Assembly: GCF_003194625.1 (NCBI RefSeq)
Contig: NZ_QHKX01000001.1
Span: 1,194,392-1,258,391, forward strand
Length of the DNA stretch: 64,000 nt
DNA from: Nocardioides solisilvae
GTDB taxonomy: Bacteria; Actinomycetota; Actinomycetes; Propionibacteriales; Nocardioidaceae
Direction: 5' to 3'
In this document: piece by piece, positions 44,036 to 52,900 of the stretch
Layout of the letters: every line of letters begins with the position of its first letter
Numbering within the stretch: the first letter of the stretch is position 1
Notes under the pieces: model-generated
The model's database searches: none
What the model saw: the letters and a program-made list of their open reading frames with translations, nothing else
What the model was told of the DNA's origin: nothing
Translations under genes and position numbers: made by a program

Positions 44036-44565
44036 GGCGTCGGCGAGCCAGCGCGGGGCTGCGGCCACGGGCCACGGGTGCCATGCTGGTGCTCGTGCTG
44101 GGTGGGATCGTGGGCGGGTGCGGCGACGAGCCGGACGCCGAGACGTCGCGGGCCTCGCTGGAGGAGTCCCGCGCGCAGGTGGAGCAGCGGTTCGGCGAGG
44201 CCGTCGAGGCGCTCACCGGCGCCGGGTTCGAGGTCGTGGACGGCGGGGGCCGATGGGTCTCCTGCCAGATGGAGCCGGCCTCGGCCATGGAGTTCAGCGC
44301 GGGGGCCAGCGTGAACGGGGGGTCGGGGGACGACGCCGCCCGGGTGCGGGCCGCCGCCGACGCGGTGGCCGCCCTCGGCTGGGAGTCGGACGCGGCCGCC
44401 GAGACGCCGCGGCCCTACGCCAACTTCGTCGACGGCGACCTGCGGCTCTCGGTGTCGAAGTCGAAGATCAAGGAGGGCCTCTCCTTCTCGGTCACCGGGC
44501 CGTGCATCGAGTCCACCACCGACCAGGAGAACGAGCTGCTCGGCACCCGGGTCGACCTGCCGTGA
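44032..44565 (+). CDS. Lipoprotein A of the hydrolase module
   Basis: 177-residue lipoprotein with an Arg-rich start, a hydrophobic core (AMLVLVLGGIVGGC) and lipobox VGGC. The mature part starts EPDAETSRASLEESRAQVE, then GAGFEVVDGGGRWVSCQ and a late TGPCIES, so two Cys could pair. ATG 44032 overlaps the hydrolase stop by 4 bases. It is paralogous to the next gene. A role as outer-surface inhibitor or immunity to the hydrolase is possible but untested. Confidence 0.75.
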   Translation: MRRRRASAGLRPRATGAMLVLVLGGIVGGCGDEPDAETSRASLEESRAQVEQRFGEAVEALTGAGFEVVDGGGRWVSCQMEPASAMEFSAGASVNGGSGDDAARVRAAADAVAALGWESDAAAETPRPYANFVDGDLRLSVSKSKIKEGLSFSVTGPCIESTTDQENELLGTRVDLP

Positions 44566-45191
44566 CCCGCACCCCGGAGGCGCGCCAGCGCGGCCGCTCG
44601 GTGGTTGAGGAGGCGCGCCAGCGCCGGGGTTCGGTGGTTGAGGAGGCGCGCCAGCGCCGTCTCGAAACCACCCTCACCACCCTCACCCCCCTCGCCCTCA
44701 CCCTCCTCCTCACCGCCTGCACGGGCGAGCCCGACCCCGAGGAGTCCCGGGCCGCCCTGTCGGCCGCCCAGGAACGCGCCGAGGGCGCCTTCCGCGGCGC
44801 GATCGACGCGCTCGAGCCGGCCGGCTTCTCCGTCGGCGACGGGGAGGGGGAGTGGCGGACGTGCGGGGTCGATCCCCTGATCACGCTGCAGGTCTTCGTG
44901 GACGGGTCCCTGTCGGGCGGCGAGGGCGACGTCGCCGCCCGGGTGGCCGCCGCGGCCGAGGCGCTGGAGTCCGACGGCTGGGAGATCGAGAACGCCGACG
45001 AGACCCCGCGGCCCTACGCCATCCTGGTCGACGGGGACGACGACGACCGGGTCCGGGTGAGCGTCCTCGAGTCGAAGTTCGAGCCGGGCACGCTCGGGCT
45101 CGGGATCAGCGGCGCCTGCGTCGAGTCCGACAGCGAGACCTCCGGGGAGCAGCTGGCGGAGCGGTTCACCGTCCCCGGAGGTGAGGGCTGA
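44562..45191 (+). CDS. Lipoprotein B of the hydrolase module, with repeat-derived N-terminus
   Basis: 209 residues from GTG 44562. The mature part matches lipoprotein A: EPDPEESRAALSAAQ, GEWRTCG, a late SGACVES, and ETPRPYA in both. The lipobox LTAC places Cys at residue 53 from this start. The 35 residues before the hydrophobic core are encoded by GAGGCGCGCC repeats and read EARQRR three times. GTG 44601 and GTG 44634, inside the repeats, are alternative starts; the latter would give a normal 28-residue signal peptide. Confidence 0.7.
   Translation: MTRTPEARQRGRSVVEEARQRRGSVVEEARQRRLETTLTTLTPLALTLLLTACTGEPDPEESRAALSAAQERAEGAFRGAIDALEPAGFSVGDGEGEWRTCGVDPLITLQVFVDGSLSGGEGDVAARVAAAAEALESDGWEIENADETPRPYAILVDGDDDDRVRVSVLESKFEPGTLGLGISGACVESDSETSGEQLAERFTVPGGEG
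44577..44672. repeat. GAGGCGCGCC repeat units inside the start of lipoprotein B
   Basis: One partial unit starts at 44577 and another at 44600. One full 40-bp unit at 44633-44672 has inverted ends GGTGG and CCACC. They belong to the same family as the array at 41101-41270. All are read in one frame by the lipoprotein gene. Confidence 0.88.
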
Positions 45192-45193
45192 GG

Positions 45194-45721
45194 TCAGAGC
45201 CGCCGGCACTGGCCTTCCTTGTCGCCGCTGACCCGGTTGCCGACGCCCCGGGGCCGCGGCGAGTTGCCCTCGCACTGCAGGTTGCCGTCGACGACGTTGC
45301 GCCGCACGACGAAGCGCCTGTTGTCGTCGAGCTGGATGTCGCCGTCGACGACGGTGCGCACGATGCGGCCCTTGCCGCCGTCCTCCAGCTGGATGTTGCC
45401 GCCGACGCGGGAGCGGTCGCCGGCGCGCGGCTTCACGACGACGCGGAGGAAGCCCTCGCCCTGGATGTCGCCGTCGACGCGCACGCCGCTGGCGACCAGG
45501 GTGGCGCCGGAGGCGACCTTCACGTTGCCGTCGACCCGGGTGCCGACGAGGCGGCAGGTGGCGCCGGAGGGGACGACCACGTCGTCGTCGAGGCTGACGG
45601 CGCCGAGGGTGCCGGTGCAGGTGACGGTGTCGGCGTACGCCGGGGCGGCCGCGAGGACGGTCGTCAGCGTGCCGGCGGCGAGGAGGGGCAGGGCGGCGAG
45701 GGAGGCGAGGGTCTTCTTCAT
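45194..45721 (-). CDS. Secreted beta-repeat protein of unknown function
   Basis: 175-residue exported protein. The signal peptide begins MKKTLASLAALPLLAAGTL and is cleaved near AYA-DT. The mature part repeats short beta units such as TRVDGNVKV, VRVDGDIQGE, SRVGGNIQLE, TVVDGDIQLD and NVVDGNLQCE, suggesting a right-handed beta-helix. ATG 45721 fits the signal peptide. No enzymatic motif is visible; it is common as a hypothetical protein in actinomycetes. Confidence 0.8.
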   Translation of the reverse strand: MKKTLASLAALPLLAAGTLTTVLAAAPAYADTVTCTGTLGAVSLDDDVVVPSGATCRLVGTRVDGNVKVASGATLVASGVRVDGDIQGEGFLRVVVKPRAGDRSRVGGNIQLEDGGKGRIVRTVVDGDIQLDDNRRFVVRRNVVDGNLQCEGNSPRPRGVGNRVSGDKEGQCRRL

Positions 45722-45827
45722 GACCGCGAGCCAACCCGGTCGGGGTGAACACATGGTGAAGGCGGGGTGAGAGTGCTCTTACGCACCCGCACCCGCACCC
45801 CGCCTCCACCGACGCGGCCTCGAGGGG

Positions 45828-46394
45828 CTACTTCTTCTTCGCGCTCGTCTTCGCCTTGGCCTTGGAGGCCGCCTGCTTCTCGGTGGTCGCGCCCGAGGTG
45901 GCGAGCTCGCCGGCGGAGTTCTCGAGGTGGGCGCGGACGAACCAGTGGAACTGCTCCAGCTCGGAGGTCTGGGCGATCAGCAGGTCCTCGGTGATCGGGT
46001 CGACCTCGCCGACGGTCTCGATCGCCTTGCGGTTGTCCTCGATGACGCCGACGTAGACGAGGTCGAGCGCCCCGAGGTGGGCCTGGGCGGTGTCGCGGCC
46101 GATCGAGTACTCGTCCCAGCTGCGGTGCTCCACGAGCCGGCCTGGGGTGCCGATCGGGACGCCGCCCATGGTCGCGATCCGCTCGGCGGCGTCGTCGGCG
46201 AAGTTGCGGACGGCCTCGACCTGCGGGTCGATCATCTCGTGGACGCCGATGAAGTTGGGGCCGACGACGTTCCAGTGCACGTGCTTGAGGGTCAGGTGCA
46301 GGTCGTTGTAGGCGTAGAGGCGGTCCTGCAGCGCCTGGACGACGGTCTCGCTGTCCTTCGCGGACATGCCGGGCACGTTGTAGCCGGTGGCCAT
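45828..46394 (-). CDS. dps: Dps family DNA-protecting ferritin-like protein
   Basis: 188-residue Dps. It oxidises and stores iron and coats DNA under stress. The inter-subunit ferroxidase motif LTLKHVHWNVVGPNFIGVHEMID is split across positions about 36-58, with the conserved His and Asp/Glu. The C-terminal extension AASKAKAKTSAKKK is Lys-rich and probably binds DNA, as in some mycobacterial and Streptomyces Dps proteins. ATG 46394 has TAGGAGGAA upstream on this strand. Confidence 0.93.
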   Translation of the reverse strand: MATGYNVPGMSAKDSETVVQALQDRLYAYNDLHLTLKHVHWNVVGPNFIGVHEMIDPQVEAVRNFADDAAERIATMGGVPIGTPGRLVEHRSWDEYSIGRDTAQAHLGALDLVYVGVIEDNRKAIETVGEVDPITEDLLIAQTSELEQFHWFVRAHLENSAGELATSGATTEKQAASKAKAKTSAKKK

Positions 46395-46408
46395 CTGGGT
46401 TCCTCCTA

Positions 46409-46429
46409 GGAGTCGTGTACGACGACTCC
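46409..46429. promoter_or_regulatory. Hairpin just upstream of dps
   Basis: GGAGTCGT and ACGACTCC form an 8-bp stem with a 5-base loop, 15 bases before the dps ATG and beyond the stop of the fibronectin-III gene transcribed toward it. It may terminate the upstream gene or be an operator for dps. Confidence 0.45.
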
Positions 46430-46485
46430 CGTACCCCGGTCTCCGCCCGGGGACACCCCGGCGTCCGCAGGGGTGGTCCAGGCAG

Positions 46486-48093
46486 TCAGCGGACCCTGCC
46501 GATCCTCAGGGTCCGCTGCCACGGGGCGTGGCCGGGCGCGGTGGCCCTGATGCGCACGGTGAGCTTCCTGCCGCGCAGCGAGCGCGTGAGAGCCAGCTTC
46601 GGCTTGCGCGCGGAGCGGATCGCCTTGCCGTCGGCGAACCACCGGTACGTCGCCTTCGCGCCCGGCGTCCGGAGCGGCAGCGCCACCCTGACGGTGGACC
46701 CCACGACGATCCGGCCGGACACCCGGGGCTTGCCGGTGACCACGGGCGCGGGCGCAGCCGTGGGGGTAGGGGTCGGCTCCGGCGTGAGGGCGTCGACCGG
46801 GGTCGGAGCCGTGGACGGCTCGGCGGTCGGGGTGGCCGTCGGGGTGGGGGTGCCGGTCCCGGGGACGGTCGGGGTCCCCGCCGCGGTCCGGGCGAGGTGG
46901 TACCGCTCGGCGTCTCCCAGCCGAGTCTTCACCATCACCCCGAACTCGTAGGCCGTCGCCGGACGGAGGCTGGGCACCGTCAGCGAGCGCTGGTCGATCG
47001 GCACCGTCGTCCACCCCCTGCCATCAACGTAGACGCGCTGCTCGGTCAGGGGGACGCCGCCGTCGGCGACCTCCCACGTGAAGGTCAGCGCGTCCGTGCC
47101 AGCCGTGTGGGAGATCGACGTGATGCCGGGCCTGCCCAGCGGAGTCACCGCCGCGGACGTGACGGACGTCGAGTCGCCGGCAGGGCTGTGAGCGGTGACG
47201 GTGAACGTGTAGGTCACTCCGTTGGTCAGCCCCGACACTCGGGCGTAGTCGCTGGAGCCGAGGAGCAGCACCCCTCGGTGCCCGCCCGGGTGCGAGACGA
47301 CGGTGTAGCCGGTGACCGGGGAGCCGGCGGGGGAGACGGGCTCCCAGCTGACGTCGGCCTGGCCGTCGGAGGCGTTGACGAAGCGGAAGACCGGCGTCGT
47401 GGGGGGACCGACGGTGAAGCCCCCGATGGTCAGCTCGCGCGGAGCGCCGGCCGACGCGTCCCTCAGGTTCGCCGAGAACTCCCCGACCCCGGGAGCGTGG
47501 ACGCCCACGTCGATCGCCGGCAGCGGGCCGCCGAGCAGGCGCGGGGGAGCGACCGTCAGCTCACCGGTCGCCTCGGTGCGTGCGCTGTGCAGGAAGGAGG
47601 CCCGCGCGACGGGCCCGAGCTGACCCAGCTCCCAGCCGTGGTCGGCCCAGGTCTCCTGGGTGAGGGCGATGCTGCCGTTCGTGGAGGCCCAGTACACCGG
47701 GGTGCCCTGCTCGTCGAGGACGCGGACCGTCTCGGGCGACGCCATGGGCGGAAGGGGGAGCGCCCCGAGGCTCCTGGACTCATTCGCGGTGAAGTACGCC
47801 GTCTCGAGGGCCAGGTAGCCCGCCGCGCCGTACGGCGTGGTGATGCTGAGGCTGGTGCTCGTCCCCGCCACGACGGGGAAGGCGAAGGCGCCGGCGGAGT
47901 CCGTCGTGACGGAGGAGTGGTTGTGGATGGGTGTCACCCGCACGCCGGGCGCCGGGTTGCCGGCGCTGTCGGTGACGACCCCACTGACGATCACGTTGGT
48001 GCTCGCCTCGGCCGGCACGAGGGCCATCGGGGAGGAGGCAAGGGCGAGGGCGGTGGAGAGGACGAGGCCGATCGTCCGGAAGCGGCTGAGCAT
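46486..48093 (-). CDS. Secreted fibronectin-III and Ig-like repeat protein
   Basis: 535-residue exported protein. The signal peptide starts MLSRFRTIGLVLSTALALA. It is followed by a carboxypeptidase-regulatory-like domain (VSGVVTDSAGNPAPGVRVTP), two fibronectin-III type domains (GQADVSWEPVSPAGSPVTGYTV; GTDALTFTWEVADGG), a Thr/Pro-rich linker (PTPTATPTAEP) and a C-terminal Ig-like repeat (GKPRVSGRIVVGSTVRV). It is likely a cell-surface or matrix protein; no anchor or enzyme motif is visible. ATG 48093 is chosen for the signal peptide; the longer frame upstream is read-through. Confidence 0.85.
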   Translation of the reverse strand: MLSRFRTIGLVLSTALALASSPMALVPAEASTNVIVSGVVTDSAGNPAPGVRVTPIHNHSSVTTDSAGAFAFPVVAGTSTSLSITTPYGAAGYLALETAYFTANESRSLGALPLPPMASPETVRVLDEQGTPVYWASTNGSIALTQETWADHGWELGQLGPVARASFLHSARTEATGELTVAPPRLLGGPLPAIDVGVHAPGVGEFSANLRDASAGAPRELTIGGFTVGPPTTPVFRFVNASDGQADVSWEPVSPAGSPVTGYTVVSHPGGHRGVLLLGSSDYARVSGLTNGVTYTFTVTAHSPAGDSTSVTSAAVTPLGRPGITSISHTAGTDALTFTWEVADGGVPLTEQRVYVDGRGWTTVPIDQRSLTVPSLRPATAYEFGVMVKTRLGDAERYHLARTAAGTPTVPGTGTPTPTATPTAEPSTAPTPVDALTPEPTPTPTAAPAPVVTGKPRVSGRIVVGSTVRVALPLRTPGAKATYRWFADGKAIRSARKPKLALTRSLRGRKLTVRIRATAPGHAPWQRTLRIGRVR

Positions 48094-48100
48094 GCGTGTC

Positions 48101-48124
48101 CTTCGAGCGTAGGGGCGCTCGAAG
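48101..48124 (-). promoter_or_regulatory. Hairpin covering the ribosome site of the fibronectin-III gene
   Basis: CTTCGAGCG at 48101-48109 and its complement CGCTCGAAG at 48116-48124 form a 9-bp stem with a 6-base loop. On the minus strand the arm nearer the gene ends with CGAAG of the Shine-Dalgarno GAAGGA, 8 bases before ATG 48093. It could restrict translation or terminate the preceding SARP gene. Confidence 0.45.
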
Positions 48125-48197
48125 CGTAGGACCGCATGGTTCGCCGCCGGGGGCGAACGCGCAATCGGCACGACCTGCTGCAGCGCGAGGCCGCGGC

Positions 48198-49634
48198 TCA
48201 GACCAGGGCGTACCGGCGCTGCCGCTCCTCCTTCTCCTCGACCGCGGCGGTCGGCTTCGGCTCCGCGTCGACCACGGTGGGCGCCCCGAAGAGCCCGAGC
48301 AGCGCGATCACCAGCGGGGCCACGGCGTTGCGCATCGCGCGCCGGGCCGAGTCCACCCCCTCCGGCACCCAGCTGAGGTCGCCGAGGTCCATCCGCTGCC
48401 GGGCCAGCCCGCAGGCGAGCCCGGGCAGCCCGCGGGACTCCTCGAAGAGCTCGTCCTTGAGCCGCTGGGTGGGCCGGCCCTGCAAGGTGAGCGTCATGAG
48501 CCTGCGGAAGTCGGGGCGCTCCAGGGGCGGCACCAGGACGACGGCGTCGTCGGCCCCCAGGGCGCCGTCCGCGATCTCGGAGACGGGGACGAGCATGATC
48601 CGGCTCCAGGTCTCGGCGCGGAGCCGGAGCATCGCGGCGAGCCCCTTGGTGAGCCGCCCCTGGTCGCGCAGGAGCTCGATGGTGGCGCCCGTGCCGGGGT
48701 CGGCGTAGGCGTCGACCACGGGGAGCATGAGGGTGCGCGCCGCCTCGCGGGCGACCGTCTCCCGGCCGGAGCCCGGGTCGCCGACGAGCCAGACGACGCC
48801 GCTCGGCCCGTCGGGGTCCATCAGCCACCCCGTGGCCGCGGTGACGACCTGTCGCACCTCGTCTTCGCGCCCGATGGTCGACTCCCGCGGCGGCCACTCC
48901 CGGCAGGCGCTGACCACCTCGAGGTAGAGCGCCCGGGTCTGCGGCGCCGGGTCGACGCCGTACTCGTCGGCGAGGTGGCTGCGGAGCCGCTCGAACTCCT
49001 CGACGGGCTTGGCGGTCTCGCCGACGGCGAACCACGCCCGCATCAGGGCGCGGGTTGCCCGGTCCGACGGCTCGAGCGCCGAGGCCTGGCGGGCGAGGGC
49101 GAGCGACTGGGTCCAGTCCGCGCACCGGCCGGCCGCCTCGGCACCCTCGAGGAGGAGCCGCACCCGCAGCGCGCGCAGCTCCTGGCCGACCTCGTGCAGG
49201 GTGGGGCAGTCGGTGGCGCCGACGTCGAGGTCGTCGTCGTACAGGGCCTCGGCCTCGCGGACCAGCGCCACCACCCGGGCGGGCTGGGCGAGGGAGTCGA
49301 CCTCCTCGACGTCCTCGGCCAGCGACCGGTAGGCGGCGACGTCGACCCAGGCGTCGGGCAGGGCGAGGCCGTGGCCGACCCTGACGACGGCCTCGTTGCC
49401 CAGCACCTTGCGCAGCTGGCACGTGGCGGAGCGGAGGCTGGCCGCGGCCTGCGCCGGGCCGGCGGTGGGCCAGAAGTGGTCCATCAGCTGCGTCGAGGCG
49501 ACCGCCCGGCCGTCGGCGAGGGCGAGGACCCGTAGCAGGTCGAACGTCTTGGCCGTCCGCCACGCCGCCGGGTCGACCTCGCCGTCGGGCGTCCGGACCA
49601 CGCCGGAGCCCAGAAGTCGGATCTCCACCTTCAT
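48198..49634 (-). CDS. SARP/AfsR-like transcriptional regulator
   Basis: 478-residue regulator. Residues about 1-95 are an OmpR-type winged helix (MKVEIRLLGSGVVRTPDGEVDPAAWR, the SARP start), residues about 100-240 a bacterial transcriptional activator (BTAD) helical domain, then an AAA-like region VWLVGDPGSGRET, with Arg in place of the usual Walker Lys. A hydrophobic segment (AVAPLVIALLGLFGAPTVV) is near the C-terminus. It could activate the divergently placed peroxidase gene or the secreted fibronectin-III gene downstream. ATG 49634 is chosen over an upstream start lacking homology. Confidence 0.85.
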   Translation of the reverse strand: MKVEIRLLGSGVVRTPDGEVDPAAWRTAKTFDLLRVLALADGRAVASTQLMDHFWPTAGPAQAAASLRSATCQLRKVLGNEAVVRVGHGLALPDAWVDVAAYRSLAEDVEEVDSLAQPARVVALVREAEALYDDDLDVGATDCPTLHEVGQELRALRVRLLLEGAEAAGRCADWTQSLALARQASALEPSDRATRALMRAWFAVGETAKPVEEFERLRSHLADEYGVDPAPQTRALYLEVVSACREWPPRESTIGREDEVRQVVTAATGWLMDPDGPSGVVWLVGDPGSGRETVAREAARTLMLPVVDAYADPGTGATIELLRDQGRLTKGLAAMLRLRAETWSRIMLVPVSEIADGALGADDAVVLVPPLERPDFRRLMTLTLQGRPTQRLKDELFEESRGLPGLACGLARQRMDLGDLSWVPEGVDSARRAMRNAVAPLVIALLGLFGAPTVVDAEPKPTAAVEEKEERQRRYALV

Positions 49635-49903
49635 GTCTGCCCCCCAGTGCTGACTCGTCGCAGCCGTCAGCGGCGCGCCCCCGCGGCGTACCACCGATCC
49701 CCCAGGTTCGGCCCGATCCGTTGTCGCTGGGTCATCGCGGATTCAACGTACGGCGGCGCCGTCCGGGAAGCGATCCCCGAAGTCGGGTATGGCGCGAAAA
49801 GATTTCACGTCCCTGTCACACCCGCCTTCACACACTCCACGGAGCGGACCGGGTGTGCCCGCCGCCACGGCGTTCGTGGTGGGAGCTGAATGGGGATCAG
49901 CAG
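49635..49903. other. Divergent intergenic region between the SARP and peroxidase genes
   Basis: About 270 bases that must hold the promoters of both genes. Short spurious frames cross it but none has protein-like features. I see no clear direct repeat that could be assigned as the regulator's site. Confidence 0.5.
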
Positions 49904-52900
49904 ATGACTGGAAAGACTTCACGCGCGGCGGGACGGCCGCGCAGCCCGAGGAGCAGGTTGCTCCGGGTGCTCACCTTCGTGCTGAGCAGCCTCCTGGCCG
50001 TCACCGGCCTCGGCGCAGTCGGGGGGACGCCGGCGGCCTTCGCCGTCGACCCGAACCCCGACTTCATGCTGATCGAGGAGGACCTCGAGCACATCCTGAA
50101 GCAGATCCAGATCGCCGAGGCGCACGCCGCCGGCGGTCAGCTGCTGTGTGCCTCCCCGACCGACACGACCGGCAAGTGCGTGCCCGACGAGGCGCTGCCC
50201 CTGGGCCTGCGGACCGTGGACGGCTCGTTCAACAACCTCAAGAACCCCGGCTGGGGCGCGGCGGACAAGCCGTTCCCGCGCAAGCTCCCGGTCCGCTGGC
50301 GCGGCGGTGAGGCGGTGCCTCCCGGCGCCCCGGGCAACAACCCGGCCAACACCGCGATGTGCGCCGCCGGCACGACGTGCTACCGGCAGAGCCAGGGCTT
50401 CGTCTACGACTCCGAGCCCCGCATCATCAGCAACCTGATCGTCGACCAGACGCTCGCCAACCCGGCCGCGCAGAACGCCATGGAGAACACCCCGGGCAGC
50501 ACGGTCGACGCCGACGGCAACGTGTTCGTCCCCAACACCGCGCCCGACGAGGGCCTCTCGGCGCCCTTCAACGCGTGGTTCACCTTCTTCGGGCAGTTCT
50601 TCGACCACGGCCTCGACCTGGTCAACAAGGGCGGCAACGGCACGATGGTGGTGCCGCTGCGACCCGACGACCCGCTCTTCGACCCCGAGAGCAACACCAA
50701 CTTCCTGCTGCTGAGCCGGGCCCAGCGCTACCCGGGCCCCGACGGCGTGGTCGGCACCGAGGACGACGTCCACAACAACCAGACGACGCCGTTCATCGAC
50801 CAGAACCAGACCTACACCTCGCACCCCTCGCACCAGGTCTTCCTGCGGGAGTACGAGCTGCGCGACCACGACGGCGACCCGGCCACCCCCGACCGGCCGA
50901 TGGACACCGGCCGGCTGCTCGACGGCACCCTGCCGAACGGCGGCACGGGCGGCCTCGCCACCTGGGCGGACGTGAAGCGGCAGGCCCGCGAGGTGCTCGG
51001 CATCGCGCTCGGCGCGCAGGGCACGCCCGGCCCGGGCAACAACGACTACCCCGACGTGGCCAACGTGCCGCAGGTCGACGTCGACCAGTACGGCAATTTC
51101 GTGCCGGGGCCGAACGGCTTCCCGGTGCTGCAGCTGGCCGACGGCGGCGAGGTCGAGGGTGACCCGGCCTCCCCGGTGTCGACCAGCAACGCGGCGCGGA
51201 CCAACCACGCCTTCCTCGACGACATCGCGCACGGCGCCTCCCAGGACCCCAACGACCTGAGCGGCTACGACAACGTCGCCCTCGACGAGCACTTCGTCAC
51301 CGGCGACGGGCGCGGCAACGAGAACATCGGCCTCACCGCCGTGCACCACGTCTTCCACGCGGAGCACAACCGGATGGCCCGGGCGATCGAGGAGATCCTC
51401 GCCCGGCCCGGCAACGAGCAGCTCAGGCTCGCCTTCGAGGGCAAGGCCAACACCTACCAGGAGAAGCTCGGCGAGGAGACGATTCCCGACGGCCCCGAGG
51501 CCGACGACTGGACCTACGAGCAGCGGCTCTTCCAGGCGGCGAAGTTCCCGACCGAGATGCAGTACCAGCACCTCGTCTTCGAGGAGTTCGCCCGCAAGGT
51601 GCAGCCGGCGATCGACGCGATCGTGCTCAACGAGAACAGCTATGACGCCACGATCAACCCGGCCATCACCGCGGAGTTCGCGCACGTGGTCTACCGGTTC
51701 GGCCACTCGATGCTCACCGAGGAGATCGAGCGCAACCTGCCCGGCGTCCCGGGCGTGGAGGACGTGAGCCTGCTCGACGGCTTCCTCAACCCGCGCACCT
51801 TCGACAACGACGGGGCGCTGACCCCGGAGCAGGCGGCGGGCGCGGTCGTCAACGGCACCACCAACCAGGTGGGCGGCCAGATCGACGAGCACGTGATCGA
51901 CACGCTGCGCAACAACCTGCTGGGCCTGCCGCTGGACCTCGCGACCATCAACCTGGTCCGGGCCCGCGACGCGGCGGTCCCGCCGCTGCAGGTGGCGCGG
52001 AAGACGTTCTTCGAGGAGAGCGGCGACCCGATGCTGGAGCCCTACGACAACTGGGTCGACTTCGGGCTGGGCATGAAGAACGGCGACAACTTCGGCCGTG
52101 AGTCCACCAACCCGAACGCCTCCCTGGTCAACTTCGTGGCGGCGTACGGCAAGCACCCGACGATCCAGGCCGCGCAGACCGTGGCGGCCAAGCGGGCGGC
52201 GGCCGACCTGGTGGTCAACGGCGGTCCGGGCGAGCCGGCCGACCGGCTGGCGTTCATGAACAGCACCGGCGCGTGGGCCAACGCAGGAGGCACGACCACG
52301 ACCGGCCTCGAGGAGGTCGACTTCTGGATCGGCGGCCTCGCCGAGGCGCTGGAGCCCTTCGGCGGCATGCTGGGCTCGACGTTCAACTACGTCTTCGAGA
52401 AGCAGATCGAGGACCTGCAGTTCGGCGACCGGTTCTACTACCTGTTCCGCAACCAGGGCAACCAGCTCTTCGCGGCGCTGGAGGCGAACTCGTTCTCGAG
52501 CCTCATCCAGCGCAACACCGACGCGACGCTGCTGCCGGCCGACATCTTCGCGGTGCAGGACCCCTACATCGACCTGGAGAACCTGCCGAGCCCGCTGCCG
52601 GCGGGCCTGGTGCAGATGGCCGACGGGACCTTCCGCTGGGACGGCGACGAGCACATCGAGATCCACGGCCTGCGGACCGGGGAGCCCCCGACGACCAACG
52701 ACAGGATCCGCGCCGGTCAGGGTGACGACGCGCTCTGGGGGTACGGCGGCCACGACCGGATCGAGGGTGGCTCCGGCAACGACAGCCACATCGGTGGGGC
52801 GGGGAACGACATCCTCACCGACACCTTCGGCGACGACAACATCAAGGGCGGCTTCGGCAACGACGCCATCAAGGGTGGCTCCGGCGACGACCTGATCCTC

